Shown: positions 1 through 11,149, numbered from the stretch's first letter. The stretch: 64,000 nucleotides of DNA from Prorocentrum cordatum (GCA_963575745.1 CAUYUJ010016056.1:1-64000); one strand, 5' to 3'. Made by a program: numbers and translations. The notes: generated by a model not told the origin, from the letters alone.

Positions 1-805
1 CCCCGACCGACACGGCTCTGAGGCCCTGAGACTCCGCTTGTCGGTCGGTCGGTTGGTTCTTCCCCGACCTGGCGCGTCAGTCTGGGATGCGGGTTCCCAG
101 ATATCCGACGATGTGTTTTTTGTCCGGACTGGGCGTGTGCCCCGGGGGCATAATGATCGGTTATCGGAGGATGTCTGGTCTGGGGCTGGGCGAGCTGTCA
201 TACAGCGTGTTAGACGCTGATCGGCTGGCTGTGGCAGGGTTGCCTGGCTGGCTGGAGGGCACTGAGCTGTCTACTGACTAGCTCGCTGTCTGGCCAGCTG
301 GTTGGTTCGCTAGCTCCATGGAGGAGTGGTTCGAATAGGAAGGCCGAGACCACCGATGTGGAAGGCCACCACTGCAAGCTTGCCCAGCCCCCCAGCCCCC
401 CAGGCATCCGACGTCGTGCCCTTGTCCAGCGCGTGGCCCCCCGGTCCTCTGGACTGCACCCATGGCCCGGTGGTGCCCCGTCCCGCGCCGATGCCTGACG
501 GCCGGGCCCGAATGCGCCCCCCCGCGGCCGAAAGTGAGGCAGATCGCCGCGCGACCTATCCGTCGAGAACCAGCCGAGCGCCCCGCGCGAACCCCTGCGC
601 ACGCGTGCGCCCCCCCACCCTCCCTGCCCAGACCCCTGACGTCGTGATTCTTTCACAACCTCCACCCCAGAGGCCTCGACCCATTCCCCGGAACCTGCTC
701 CTCGTCCCGAGTATACGTCGCTTCTTGATGACTGCCCGGGGGCCGCAAGTAGCAAAAAACCTCCCGTCAGCGCGATCGCGGGTCTGGGCATACACACGAT
801 GATGG
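1..805. other. Unassigned GC-rich sequence
   Basis: No gene is supported here. Several frames are open by composition on both strands, but none has a recognisable motif or splice context. The right edge may be the end of an exon preceding the candidate intron at 806. Confidence 0.4.
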
Positions 806-1056
806 GCGTGTTTTCCACCACCACCACCACCACCATAAGTTGGAGGGGGGGTCCTCCTGCTCCTCCTCCTCCTCGTCCTCGTCCTCCTCCTCCTCCTCCT
901 CCTCCTCCTCCTCCTCCTCGTCCTCCTCCTCCGCCACCTCCTCCTCCTCCTTCCTCCTCCTCCATCGTACCTCCTCCTCCTTCCTCAATCCTCCTCCTCC
1001 TCCTCCTCCTCCTCCTCCTTCCCCCCTCCAACTTATGTGTGGTGGTGTGAAAACAG
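806..1056 (+). mobile_element. Candidate introner-like GC-AG intron with inverted-repeat ends
   Basis: The segment begins GCGTGTTTTCC and ends GAAAACAG, so it could be spliced as a GC-AG intron. Its two ends are inverted copies: CATAAGTTGGAGGGGGG at 834-850 pairs perfectly with 1021-1037. Outside that, a CCA-rich stretch before GTTTTC pairs imperfectly with TGGTGGTGTG before AAAACAG. The centre is a long CTC/TCC microsatellite. The flanking exon on the right is plausible (1077 or 1057 onward); the left exon is not established. Confidence 0.45.
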
Positions 1057-1076
1057 GCTCATCACACGACGCGCAG

Positions 1077-1330
1077 GAGCGCGACGCCGCTGGCGGGGCC
1101 GGCAGCCCGGCCCCCGCCGCGATCGAGGAGGAGCTGACCCGGGCGGCGCCCGCCGCCCCGCGCACGCCGCCCCCGCCCCCGGCGCCGCGCGAGCCCGCGA
1201 GTGGCGGCAGCGGGCGCGGCAGCCCTGCGCCGCCGCCGCCGCCGGAGCTGCTGCCGGCGCCGGGGCCGCCGCGCCAGCGGCCAGAGACGCCGCCGCTGCT
1301 CCGGAGCCCCCAAACGGGCGAAGAGGATGA
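1077..1330 (+). CDS. Candidate Pro/Ala-rich exon
   Basis: An AG|G acceptor at 1075-1076 opens a frame with strong G/C third-position bias. It encodes Glu/Arg-rich sequence (ERDAAGGAGSPAPAAIEEEL) followed by a long proline-rich tract and then TGEEDE. The 3' end is not clear; AAG|GA or GAG|GA donors occur near 1320-1340. No function can be assigned. The reverse strand is also open here, so this is a candidate only. Confidence 0.35.
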
Positions 1331-1339
1331 GAAGGAACG

Positions 1340-2045
1340 GAGGAGGATGAAGATAAATATGAGGAGGAGGAGGAGGAGGAAAAGAAAAGGGCGGAGGAGG
1401 AAGCCTCTCGATGGCATCTTGCGGCGCTCTTGGGGCCAAACAGGGCCGTCGTCCAGATGCTTTTTTGGGAGGCCCTGGGGTCTGTTGAGAGGCCGTTTGG
1501 GGGCCCCAGGGAGACACAGACTCGGGCGCGAGAGATCCTGGCGTCGCATTCTTGTCCGCAGCATGCTCGCTCAAGTTCAGGCCATATATAGGGATCATCC
1601 CGGATCGATCTGGCGCTGACGCAGAAAGATGGGTCTGGAGTTTGGGTCCTGATTTTTCACGGTGCTGCAATGTTGCTGCAAAGCCAGATCTCAGGGTGAT
1701 TGGGGGACGATTAAAGTCGGGGGAGAAAGGTGCCCTTTTCGGACCCTCTCTGGGGCCCTGGATGGCCTCTTTTTCCGCAGCCCTCGCTGCCCCCCCCCCA
1801 TGTGTCGCCCCCGATTCATCGCAGCCCCGCAGACATCCGCCGACAGGGGTCCCGACATGCCATGGGGAGTGGTTCTTCGTCCCGGGTCCATTTATACCTC
1901 ACGGTCCCCGGGCCCGGTGGCGGGCCCCGGAAGCCGAGATCCAGGAAAAACCGCCGGAGCGAAAGGAAGATCGGAGCATCGATGGTCTTGAACCTCCTCG
2001 GACCTCTGGAGACCTCTGGAAAAAAGTTAACCCCCCCCCAAAAAA
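1340..2045. other. No gene supported; part of a dispersed repeat
   Basis: GA-rich sequence at 1340-1400 is followed by anonymous DNA. The stretch near 1880-1950 is a reverse-oriented relative of the GGGACCGTCAA-type repeat seen at 29.8-30.0 kb and 30.6 kb. Confidence 0.35.
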
Positions 2046-2097
2046 AAAACTATCTATCTATATCTATATCTATATATATATATATATATATATATAA
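2046..2097. repeat. TATC/TA microsatellite
   Basis: A short (TATC)n grades into (TA)n. Confidence 0.9.
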
Positions 2098-2159
2098 ACA
2101 CTTCGGACCTCTGGAATCCTCAGCACCTCGATGGGAAGCATCCGGGGAGATCCTCGGAC

Positions 2160-2355
2160 CTCTCTGCGGGCTGAGCGCGCGGAGCTCGCAGGGCGAGCCG
2201 CGGGCTCGGCGGCCCCCGTGGGCGGCCCCTGCGGCGGCCCCTTCGGCGGCCCCTGCGGCCGCCCTGCGGCGGCCCCTCGGCTGCGGCGCCCTCCGCGGCC
2301 ACGGGCGCCCTCGGCGGCCTGGGCAGCGGCGCTCCTGCGCTCCGCCACGGCCTCC
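2160..2355. other. GC-rich candidate exon, strand uncertain
   Basis: A GC-rich island with repeated GGCGGCCCCT units. The + frame reads an Arg/Ala/Glu stretch (LRAERAELAGRAAG); the - strand is equally open (EEAVAERRSAAAQAAEG). It resembles the short exons of gene 4 in composition, but no splice pair can be chosen. Confidence 0.2.
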
Positions 2356-2397
2356 TCGCCTTGAGAAGGGCCCCCCTCGCCCTGCCAGGTCGATCGG

Positions 2398-2560
2398 CGA
2401 TCCTCCTTCTCCTCCTCCTCGTCCTCCTCGTCCTCCTCGTCCTCCTCGTCCTCCTCGACCTCCTCCTCCACCTCCTCCTCCTCCTCCTCCTCCTCCTCCT
2501 CCCCTCGCCCTCGCCCCCTCCTCCTCCCTCTCGCTCCTCGCCCCTGCCCCTCGCCCCTGC
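2398..2560. repeat. CTC/CGTCCTC microsatellite
   Basis: Imperfect TCC/CTC triplets with an embedded TCGTCC phase. Confidence 0.9.
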
Positions 2561-2639
2561 CCATCGCCCCCCCCCCGAACGGCGAGCGAACAGCGAACAG
2601 CACACACACAGAAGGGGGCCGGAGGAGACTACTTTTTAA

Positions 2640-2785
2640 GGGTGCGTGTTGCGGGACGGGGGTCCCCGCTCGACATGGAGCATCCCCCGGGGCACGACAA
2701 CCCGCACCCATATCCATAGCCAGTCCTCCTCCCGACGACCACCCTGTGGGTATGGGTGTGTGTGTGTGATGTTCGTTTGTCCTGC
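2640..2785 (-). repeat. Dispersed repeat R1, copy 1
   Basis: The reverse complement matches 31078-31215 over about 140 bp. It includes a (CA)n stretch, CCCATACCCA, GGACTGGCTATGG and GAGCGGGGACCCCC. Confidence 0.7.
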
Positions 2786-2859
2786 TTCGCTTCTCGACGT
2801 GGTGCTGCGGCCGCAACTTCTTCGAGCCCGCGCCCGCCTGGCCTGGTCCCGAGTCGGTC

Positions 2860-3570
2860 TTGATTGAATGGTCGTTTGCCGAAGTCGGTTTTCGTGCACC
2901 ACTCCTGACAGAGGTACGCGTTCACATCATTTCTGGGAGCTCCTGGGCGCGGGAGAGAAGTGCACCAGAACGGCTGGAGGTCCGAGCGGACTTGCCCCTC
3001 CCCCCTCCGTGGCGCTCGGAGCGCGCCAGGGGCGGTGTCAGAGACGCCGCCAGGGGATCAGCGCCGATGCGAGAAAATTTCACGGTCCTCCGAAAGTTGC
3101 TGTTGATGTTGTTTCTGCTGGTCTGGAGAAGAGCACCCCGAAGCAGATCGGCCCTTCCCGCGTTGTTGCTGCCTTGGGAAGCCCTCGTCTTCTTCTCTGC
3201 TCCTGCGTTTCATGATCCTTCAAGGCTGATGGTTCGCACGGTGGAGTCCCCTTGTGCCCTCAGTGGGGAAGCAAGCAAGTTGCACATCAATGCGTTGGGG
3301 CCGTGATAGCACGGCAAGATTCGCCTCGGCATGTTGGTCAGCACGCCCCCGGTGGAGAGGCCCGCTAGGGAGCGGCGGCACCGGTACGATCCGAGGTTGG
3401 CGGATGAGATCGAAGTGAAACGGAGACCCTCCACGTGCGCGGGCTGGAGAGGTGATCCCGCGGTCGTTGGGGCGAAGTCAGACCAAAAGACTCTCCTCCC
3501 GTCTGGTTGGCGGATTTGGCCTTATCTCAGCGATGCCTGGGAGAGGGGTGTTCATGTTGACAAACCAGGA
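2860..3570. other. No gene supported
   Basis: Both strands contain short open frames without motifs or splice context. Confidence 0.4.
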
Positions 3571-3573
3571 AAG

Positions 3574-3656
3574 TTGTTTTAAAGTTGGTTTAAAGTTCTT
3601 TTATGGTTTTTTTTCAGAAAAGTTGTTTTGAAGTTGTTTTAAAGTTGTTTTGAAAA
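3574..3656. repeat. TTGTTTTAAAG minisatellite (11-mer)
   Basis: Degenerate tandem copies of an 11-bp AT-rich unit. The same unit occurs in the opposite orientation at 13885-14062, so the two arrays form an inverted pair around gene 1. Confidence 0.75.
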
Positions 3657-3676
3657 CCACTTCGGGTAGCATTATT

Positions 3677-4147
3677 ATGTTCCACGTTTCGCATATGCTT
3701 GAACACACTTTTACACAATCTTCCTTGCTTTATTCAAATAGAGAGAGTGCGGACGACAGGGGAACTGCTGATGTGGTAACCAATGTGGCAAGCATATGGT
3801 GTGATGGCCGTGTCATTGTTTCGCCGAGATACATCCTTGCAACGTTGCTAGAATTGAAGCGTTCCCAATGTACTGTCTCAATGCCAAACTTCATTCCCGT
3901 TTTCGCGCCCGCGTCGTCGGGGCAGGAGTCATGCCATGTTACCCCGTGCGCGATGACCGCGCGGGCGAGATCAAGCCGTCTGAACAATGGGGGGGTAATT
4001 TGCACCCCGAACACCACCGCAAAGTATGTGGATGTAATGCGGGGCCCATGGTCCACATTGGCGACCCAGCGTAGCCATGCGCCTCGTGATCCTTGGTGTG
4101 TTGTTTTTCTGAAGTTAGAACTCCCCTCCCCTCCCCCCGTCATATGA
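3677..4147 (+). other. Open frame of doubtful coding status
   Basis: A + strand frame is open from ATG at 3677 for about 156 codons, but a - strand frame of 137 codons overlaps it (3730-4143). Base composition is balanced and neither product has a recognisable motif. It could be a gene fragment or chance. Confidence 0.15.
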
Positions 4148-4617
4148 GAAGCAGCTGGGGTTTGCTATCTTCGGGGCGTCAATTGTGACGTCGTGCCCAG
4201 CGGTGCCCTATTCGGGGAAAGTGACGCCCACTGAAAGCGCGGAAATTGAAACCGTCGGTTTCCAAGCGTCGAATTGCGAGGAATGTTCGAGCGAGAGCGG
4301 TGCCAGGGAAAGGCTAATGGCTAATCTGCGTCCTCGCCTTCCTTCCAAAGTTCCATCCTCCAGGTTCGCTTTCTGTTGCTCCCCATATACCCATCACCCC
4401 TTTCGGGTTGGTGTTCTACCGTTGCTGCCCTGTGTCATCTGCATCAACAACAATGTTCGATTATTCCCACCCGCCCCCTGGCTTCCCATCGCCATCGCGC
4501 TAGTTTTTCGGATGTACCTTCATATGTAAGGCAACAAAACACCAACAATTTGGTGATACCAAACTTGCGTATGTGGCCACCAGACCCGAAGATTGAACCC
4601 CTACGCCGCCCCTGCTG

Positions 4618-4639
4618 TCCGTAACCATTTGGGCTCAAA
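4618..4639 (+). other. Relict dinoflagellate spliced leader
   Basis: CCGTAACCATTTGGGCTCAA matches the 22-nt dinoflagellate spliced-leader exon with three differences overall (G to A, T to G, terminal G to A). It lies 88 bases upstream of the ATG at 4727, where a leader would sit in a mature mRNA. A genomic leader relic implies that a trans-spliced mRNA was once reverse-transcribed and reinserted. Confidence 0.75.
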
Positions 4640-4726
4640 CCGTTTCGGTCACTAAGCCACTTTTGTTGATTGGCCAACGTTCTTGTGTGCTAGCTGTCAC
4701 AGCTCCTCGGTGCCAGCCCTGGCACG

Positions 4727-4900
4727 ATGGCGAGTGGACCTGGTTGGGGCGGCCTGGATGCCGTTCTCGACGCGATGGCTGGGAGTTCTGATGACGAGCG
4801 TCCTGGTCGGGCAGGGGCCTGGCGCAGTCCTTCGCTTTCTCCTGCGGTCGGCTGCCCGACGCCAGAGCTCACCGATGGCGTCGCGACGCCGGTTGCTGGA
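4727..4900 (+). CDS. Gene 1 N-terminal segment (first frame)
   Basis: The ATG at 4727 opens MASGPGWGGLDAVLDAMAGS followed by acidic SDDE, a plausible N-terminus. The frame closes at 4972. The motif CPTPE is read in this frame near 4855 and again in the next frame near 4930, which places the frame break between them. Confidence 0.45.
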
Positions 4901-7900
4901 CTGCCCGACGCCGCCGTTGCTGGAGTGCCCGACGCCAGAAGCAGAGCCGCCCTTTCCAGTGACACCTGGTGAGATGTTGCGCTTTCTTGTTGGCGATATC
5001 AGACGGGTTTTCGATGCACCGCCCGATCTGGTGCCTATCGCAGATGCGCCTCGTGAGTCCGACGGCCCTGACCCCGACAGCTACTATCAGGAGGCAGTGG
5101 CCGAGACGACGTTGGCGCTGGTACCGCCCAGTTTCCCTGTGTCTGACAACCCGAACTTGCTACCACAGCTTGCTGATGAAACTGCTGGCCCACAACCATT
5201 GTATAACCCTGCCTTTTGGGATGGGGCCCGAAGGATTGCAGAATGCCTGGAGCGGAGTGTGGATAGTGCGCGTGTTGATGATGATAATGACAGGGTTGTG
5301 TATCATTTCTTAGTGAGCGGTAAACTCACCTCAACCTTGAAGGCGGAAGCAGCACTGTCAGACACTCGAGAGGACAAGCTTCGCACAATGAGGACAGAAC
5401 TTGCCATGGCGTGTGTGTTATCAGATCGGATGTCGGCGCTGTCCTTTATATCAAACCTTGTTCATAGTATCGCTAATAGTGAAGATGGGTCCCTGATTTC
5501 CATTACCGAACTGTGTCGCTATGATGAAACGCCATTGCGTTTCACGGCCCGAGCTGATTCAACCTTGCTTTTGGAGGAAGGCGCCCGCAATGTGAAACTC
5601 CCCCAACTCCTAGGCCCAACAGACAAATTCGAGGATGCTACCGTGACGAAGCTTTGCCACACGTTGCACGGTTTGGTGATTTTGATATGCGTTGGCTGTG
5701 AATACTGGTGTATCGATTTCACATTCCCCCAGCGGTTGCAAACAATGTCAACAAAAAAGGGCGAGTGCTATATAGTGGCCTTCGGCAAATCCCGTCGGCG
5801 TGCCTTGGCTGTGTTTCCCAACCATCCTGTGGTGTTAGGTCCCAACCATCCTGTGGTGTTGGGTCCGCGTTCCTCCTCTCTCATCTCCTCCTCATCCCCT
5901 CCTCCTCCTGCCCCTCTTCCTCATCGTCCTCCCCCTCCTCTCCCTCCTCCTCTATCTTCATCTTCCCCTGCCGCTGCCTACGCCTACGCCCCTTTCCCCG
6001 CCCGCCGTGCCCGAGGGATTTCCCAGGGCGAAAAACTAAGGTTTTCAATTCGCGTTCTCGGTGGCGGGCCTTCCCTGAAACACATCGGGGCCACCTCGGG
6101 CGTCATGCGGAACGTGTTGGGACCTTTTTGCGCCGTCTTGGGCGCCTCTTGAGTGCGTCTTGGGCAGTCTTGGCGTGGTCTTCAGGGCCCCAGGCGGAGG
6201 AGAAGGATGAGGGGGGGGAGGAGGGGGGGGAGGAAGAGGAGGAGGAGGAGGGGGAAGAGATGGGGGAAGGAGGAAGGGGATCATGTGGAGGAGGAGGAGG
6301 AGGAGGAGGAAGAGGAGGAGAATGGGGGAGGAGCCATTTTGGCGCCATCTTGTCCGCGTTGAGGCTGCTTTACTGCATGTCAATGTTCCCTCGGGCCACC
6401 TGGGGTGGGGCTTCTTGGGGCCCCATTGGTCCGTCGTTCATCTGTCTTTGCCTGTCTTGGTCCATCTTGGGGCCCTCTCGGTTTATCTGGGGGCCCTCGT
6501 GGCCATCGTGGTTCGTCTTGGGTCGCCTGGGGGCCTATGTTGGGCCATTTGGGATACCTTCTTGGGTTTGGTGATAGCCTATTCTGTGCCCATGGGGCAT
6601 GGTGGTGGGTTATCGCTGCGTCCAGTCTGGCAGGCTCCCATTGAAAGGGTTGTCCACGTGTTTTTTTTCAGAAGGGGGCGTTGTGTTACAACCGACGACG
6701 ATGGGGCCATTGACCGCTGTGAGTCAGGGATACATGTCAAAGATGATGTTGCCAAACTCAAAACAATGCGTTTGAAGTGCGAAGTCCACAAGGCGTCTGG
6801 CATGCGAAGAAAAACTATGAAACTGTTCGCACCACACATATCTTTCATGATTCATGTATCATTCTCCATCGGAATGGGGTCCGCCATGGTTATCATGAGA
6901 CGGGAACTCCGCCACGTCCTCACGGAATCCATTGAGTATCGGTATGGTGCACCGCCCCCGAACTACCGCAACGATGTGCAGTCGTTATTGGATGTGTTCT
7001 GGCATTCGCCAGAGAAGCTCGTCCGACTGCGGCGCACCATTGTAGAGGCGCTGTTCACTGGTGACCTGGAAGGCCAGACAATCGTTCACTGGTGCGCTGG
7101 GTGTTGCAGTGGTCGCGAGGATTGCCTTGCGAAGTTCTTGGTCTATGGGGTGCAGGCGCTGCGTGGCGCAGCGCCGAAACCATTCTCAGTTCACAGGTGG
7201 ACAAGACAGGAGCACGCTGTGAATTGGATTGGGGTGTTCGAGGGGTGCAATAGATTATTCACTAGAGTATTCAGCCGTTTTTGTGCCAAGGTCGGTTCGA
7301 AGCTTGCACGAGTGCCCCGCCACGTTCCAGCAAATGCATCATGGGAGCAGCGCGCTGCTGCCATCGAGGACGAGCCAGATGGCGGCCCTGCGGCCCCAGT
7401 CCCTGGCGAGGTCGGTGCTGACGCAGCATCGGCGCGCCGCCCTGCCAAGACGCCATGGGAAGAGTTGCAGGCTCAACAATCTCGCTCTCGATCCTTGGTG
7501 CTGGGCATGTGCGGCAGCGACGGGGCTGGGCATGGCTGCCTGGGAGACATGGTCGCTCTGGCGCACGTGCTCGAGCCGCAGAGGTATTTGATGACATCGC
7601 CCCTATTCCTTGGCGGGGGATCGTTCCGAGATTGCGAGGACGAGAAAGCAGCAATTGCATTGCTGCAGGGCACGAGTGGCTGCGCATATACATATCGCGG
7701 CCTCGTTGCCGCGACGTGCGAGCTGGAAGACCATGTTACGACAGATGTCGCACGCCGCATGTCGACAGCAGAGTTGTGGGACGCAGTGCCATTGCACCCA
7801 CGGACGCAGGGTTTGAGAACCAAGGCATTCCAAGCGTTGGCCATGACCATGTGCCTGACTGAGGAGCTGCGCGACCTCCACAAAGGGTACCCTTTCAAGC

Positions 7901-10404
7901 TATTCAGGTTGCTCGTCACTCCAGATGACGATTCCCTAATCATGGGGATTGAGCACGATGTTCATTTGTGGTGCCCTTGGTCGGAAGCGTTCATCGGGAC
8001 GTGGAAGGAGCATGGTTTGGCGTGTGATGCAGCTTTGATGGACTTGCGTGTGGCTGTGCTGTCAGCTTCTTTTGACACGAGCGCCTTGGAAGCCAAGCAT
8101 TCTGCAATTCGCCGCGTGCTTCTCGGTCGCAGCAACCAGACCACACCGCCGTCAGTGGACGATGTTTCTGCACTCGAGGTCCTTCGGCTTTATCGAAAGC
8201 ACGCTGCCCGCGTGGAGAGTATCTTGTTCCCTGCGTCTGCGGCTGCCGATGACGGCGGTGATATAGACGGACCTGGGCTGGACGCGACTGGCGGGCCCGC
8301 TCAGGCCTCTGGCAAGAAGAGGCGCGGTGGTGGCGGCGCATGGCGAATGTTCGTGGCAAGCCATCCTGAAGTGAGAGACATGAGCACCATGTCGGATATG
8401 TACGACAACCTGACCCCCGAGGAGCGAAGCCAGTTGCTCGAGCGGGGTCGGTCCGCCACGGAGCAGCACCGCTTGGGCAGTGCAGCTACACAGGGTTCTA
8501 CTCGGGTGGCCGCTCGTGCAGCTAAGAGGCAGCGGCGCGAGAATGAGGTCGCCCACAGGCTCGTCCAACAAGCTTTGCTGGATAGCCCTTCACAAGGGAC
8601 GCATCTTTCAACGTCTGCAATTGAGCCACTTGTCCCTGGGAAGAACGGCTGGGAACGCGTCATGACATTGAAAGCTCGTTTCATGGCAGACGGTCGCGTC
8701 TCGACTGCCCTGGTCGAGAAGCGCCGCCAGACGCTGATGCAATATGAGGATGGCCCAGACTATGGGGGTGTTCTCGTACGTGAATTTCTTGACGCTGTGC
8801 CAGCCTGTCGACAGTTCCGAGATTGCTTGCGACCCCGACCTACATGCCATGATGCGGTTGGTGAGTGCCCCCTGAGGCGCATGAGGTTCGAGCCAACCGA
8901 TGCGCTAGCAGTCGGGGCGCGTCTTCTCAGAGGTCCTCGCACTGCTGCTGCTTCACGAGCTGTGCTTGAGCGTTTGCGGGCTCAATGGGCCCAACTGCAT
9001 AGACAAGTGGAGACTTGTCCCGTGCCCGAAATGCCGAAACAGGTGGACGGACAAATCCTATTCACCAATTTCCCCCATATTATTAGCACAGGAGATGACG
9101 TCAGGAGGGAGAGGAGGTGGAGGAGGCAGGATGAGTGGAGGAAGTGTGGAGGACGGAGGTTCAGGTTCATAGGGTAAGGATGGGTGTGCAGGAAATGGCA
9201 GAGGCCACCTCTGAAGGTGACCCGCCCCTCCATGTGCTTCACGGCTGGGATCTGCATGTGCAAGCGCGGGGCAGAGAACCACAGAAAAGTCGCGGGCGAC
9301 AACATTCGCAAGGCCGCGAGTGCGTCCCTGCGTGGAGCCTGTGACAGAAAAGCTCTTCAGCTTGGCTCCTTCGCCGTCCTTTTCGTTGGCGCCCCTGCCC
9401 CCAGCGATGCTGCCGCTGCCGGCTGCGAGGTTGGCGGGCTGCAGTTTGTATGGAGGCATGTTGGTTATGCATCTTTATCCCCGATCTATCTCTTATGGCA
9501 TCACGTTTCGTCGGCAGAGCCATCATCCTCACGTGAGTGTCTTGCAGGGGAACACGTTCTCACGTCTGCTTTCGGAGCTTCAACTGTTTGGCGGGAGCTC
9601 GGCTGCCTCGACAAGAATCTGCGATGGGAGATGGCTTGGTTTCGCTTGTCTCAGTCCGACAGAGTAGTGGGCAGCATGGCCCCCAAGCTCTGCATCGTGC
9701 ATCCGTTTGAGGAGGGTGATGGGCAGATGCATCTAGTTTGGGATCCCTTGGCACGTCCGAGTCGCGAGGCGAAGCTTCGATGGAACATGAGTCTTGATGA
9801 TTATATTGGCAGCGCCACTGACGATGAGAACGGCAACAAGGGTAGCGATGCGGAGGCCGCCCCCGTCGATGATGAGTCCGAGTCCAACGGTGGCGAGTCC
9901 GATGGGAAATATTCTTCTGGAGATGATGGCGCTGGAGGCGACCGTCCTCCAGGCGGTGGCGACGTCGACGATCTCATTTCTGGGTGTGGAGATGATGAGA
10001 GTGCTGCAGCAGCTGCCGCTGCCGCGGCAGCCGCTGCTCAGTTGCCGCATTCTTTGCACATGCCGCCCAACGGATACATCACGTTTTATCCTAGCAAGCA
10101 TGAGTTTTATGCAGTCTGCACTCGATGTCCTGGCAAGTGCGTGGTTACGAGAGTCAACTACGCCAATGAAAATCAGATTCGGTTGCCCGCTCAGGGCCGC
10201 CCGCTTGGTCTTTTGATGTCTTTTTTGCTGAGCTGTCACGGTGGCGAGGGCAGAGCTTCGCACAAAGCTGGTTGGGACAAAAGTTTCAAGTGCAGATGTG
10301 ATGCGAGGGATGTCCTGCGAGAGACCCCTGGAAGCCGCCCGCTGTTTGAGCAGGAGAGGCGCCAGCGAGCTGGCGAAGGGCCCGAGCCCGAGCAGTGCCC
10401 GTGA
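4727..10404 (+). CDS. Gene 1: uncharacterised dinoflagellate multicopy-family protein, possibly transposase-derived
   Basis: The model has three exons: 4727-5838, 6626-9042 and 9217-10404, about 1570 codons. Both introns are GT-AG and phase-compatible. The sequence resembles, from my memory of dinoflagellate predicted proteomes, a large family with conserved blocks in this order: VTTD near 6685, C-x-x-H at 6778-6789, HRWT at 7192-7203, LEAKHS near 8090, GGGGAWR near 8325, GRPLG near 10195, and a C-terminal PGSRPLFEQER block. In hAT transposases an aspartate block, a CxxH and an RW block occur in the same order, so an RNase-H-fold origin is possible but unproven. One +1 frame break lies near 4865-4925, so the copy may be a pseudogene or contain a sequence error. 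The family recall has not been checked against a database. Confidence 0.6.
4901..5838 (+). CDS. Gene 1 exon 1, remainder (second frame)
   Basis: The frame resumes at CPTPE and runs through VTPGEMLRFLVGDIRR. It ends at TTAG|GTCCC (phase 1). A tandem copy of CCCAACCATCCTGTGGTGTT straddles the proposed donor, so the exact donor is uncertain. Confidence 0.5.
5839..6625 (+). other. Gene 1 intron 1 (GT-AG)
   Basis: It contains a CTC tract (5873-5960), a GGA tract (6190-6330) and degenerate ATCTTGGGGCC units (6400-6540). The acceptor is TCCAG at 6624-6625 in phase 1; CAG at 6631-6633 and the polypyrimidine-CAG at 6671 are alternatives. Confidence 0.45.
6626..9042 (+). CDS. Gene 1 exon 2
   Basis: This exon carries the TTD, CxxH and HRWT motifs, the cysteine group CAGCCSGREDC near 7100, and a basic GGGGAWR region followed by a helical Arg/Glu-rich stretch. 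It ends CAG|GTGGAC in phase 0. Confidence 0.6.
9043..9216 (+). other. Gene 1 intron 2 (GT-AG, 174 nt)
   Basis: GTGGACGG to CTGAAG, phase 0 on both sides. The interior is GGA-rich and contains the in-frame TAA at 9175 that would otherwise split the gene. An acceptor at 9200-9201 would also keep phase 0. Confidence 0.5.
9217..10404 (+). CDS. Gene 1 exon 3 (C-terminus)
   Basis: It begins VTRPSMCFTAGICMCKRG and continues through an acidic Ser/Asp/Glu-rich linker and an alanine run (10002-10036). The C-terminal domain has paired cysteines (CTRCPGKC) and GRPLG, and ends GPEPEQCP with a TGA stop. Confidence 0.6.
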   Translation: MTRPSMCFTAGICMCKRGAENHRKVAGDNIRKAASASLRGACDRKALQLGSFAVLFVGAPAPSDAAAAGCEVGGLQFVWRHVGYASLSPIYLLWHHVSSAEPSSSRECLAGEHVLTSAFGASTVWRELGCLDKNLRWEMAWFRLSQSDRVVGSMAPKLCIVHPFEEGDGQMHLVWDPLARPSREAKLRWNMSLDDYIGSATDDENGNKGSDAEAAPVDDESESNGGESDGKYSSGDDGAGGDRPPGGGDVDDLISGCGDDESAAAAAAAAAAAAQLPHSLHMPPNGYITFYPSKHEFYAVCTRCPGKCVVTRVNYANENQIRLPAQGRPLGLLMSFLLSCHGGEGRASHKAGWDKSFKCRCDARDVLRETPGSRPLFEQERRQRAGEGPEPEQCP

Positions 10405-10865
10405 AAGAAAATATTATAGAAATGCCGACCTCCTTTGAACATAATCTTGAATCTGGCGATTCGGTCCGCCAAGACCCCTTGCTATGCATTAGAAGGCGCC
10501 TTGAGCCAAGCGCGGCACGGGGGAGGAACAGGAGGAGGAGGAGGGAGGAGGAGGAAGGGGAAAAGGAGGAGTAGGGAGCAGGAGGAGGAGGAGGAGGAGG
10601 AGGAGGAGGAGGAGGAGACGGAGGAGGAGGAGGAGGAGGAGGAGGAACATCAACAGGACGAAAGCGAGACAGACCAAGTGGCTGAGCAAGAGGAGGACGT
10701 GTTCTCTCACGGCTGCAGCTGCAAAGCAAGTTGTGGTTTGTGCGTGTGTTCTTGGGCCGCACATTGCACGAAACAGCGGCAGCATGCTACGTATGCACGC
10801 TGCCGCGCAGGTGCACTACCCAATGCATCAGCGACGGTTGGGCCACGCACGCCGCCTGCGAACGC
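10405..10865. repeat. GGA microsatellite and flanks
   Basis: (GGA)n at about 10525-10650. No gene is supported. Confidence 0.8.
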
Positions 10866-11116
10866 GCACACACGCACACACGAACACACGTACACACGCA
10901 CACACGCACACACGCACACACGCTCACACGTGCACACGCACACACGCACACACGCGCACACGCACACACGCACACACGCACACACGCTCACACGTACACA
11001 CGCACACACGCACACACGCACACACGCACGCACGCACACACGCACACACGCACACACGCGCACACGCACACACGCACACACGCACACACACACACGCGCA
11101 CACACGCACACACACG

Positions 11117-11149
<33 letters not shown>

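Noticed and set aside
6332-6343. AGCCATTTTGGC, a 12-base match to the spliced leader
   Set aside because: It lies inside gene 1 intron 1 at the end of a GGA tract, the flanking leader bases do not match, and GCCATCTTGG-like motifs are common there.
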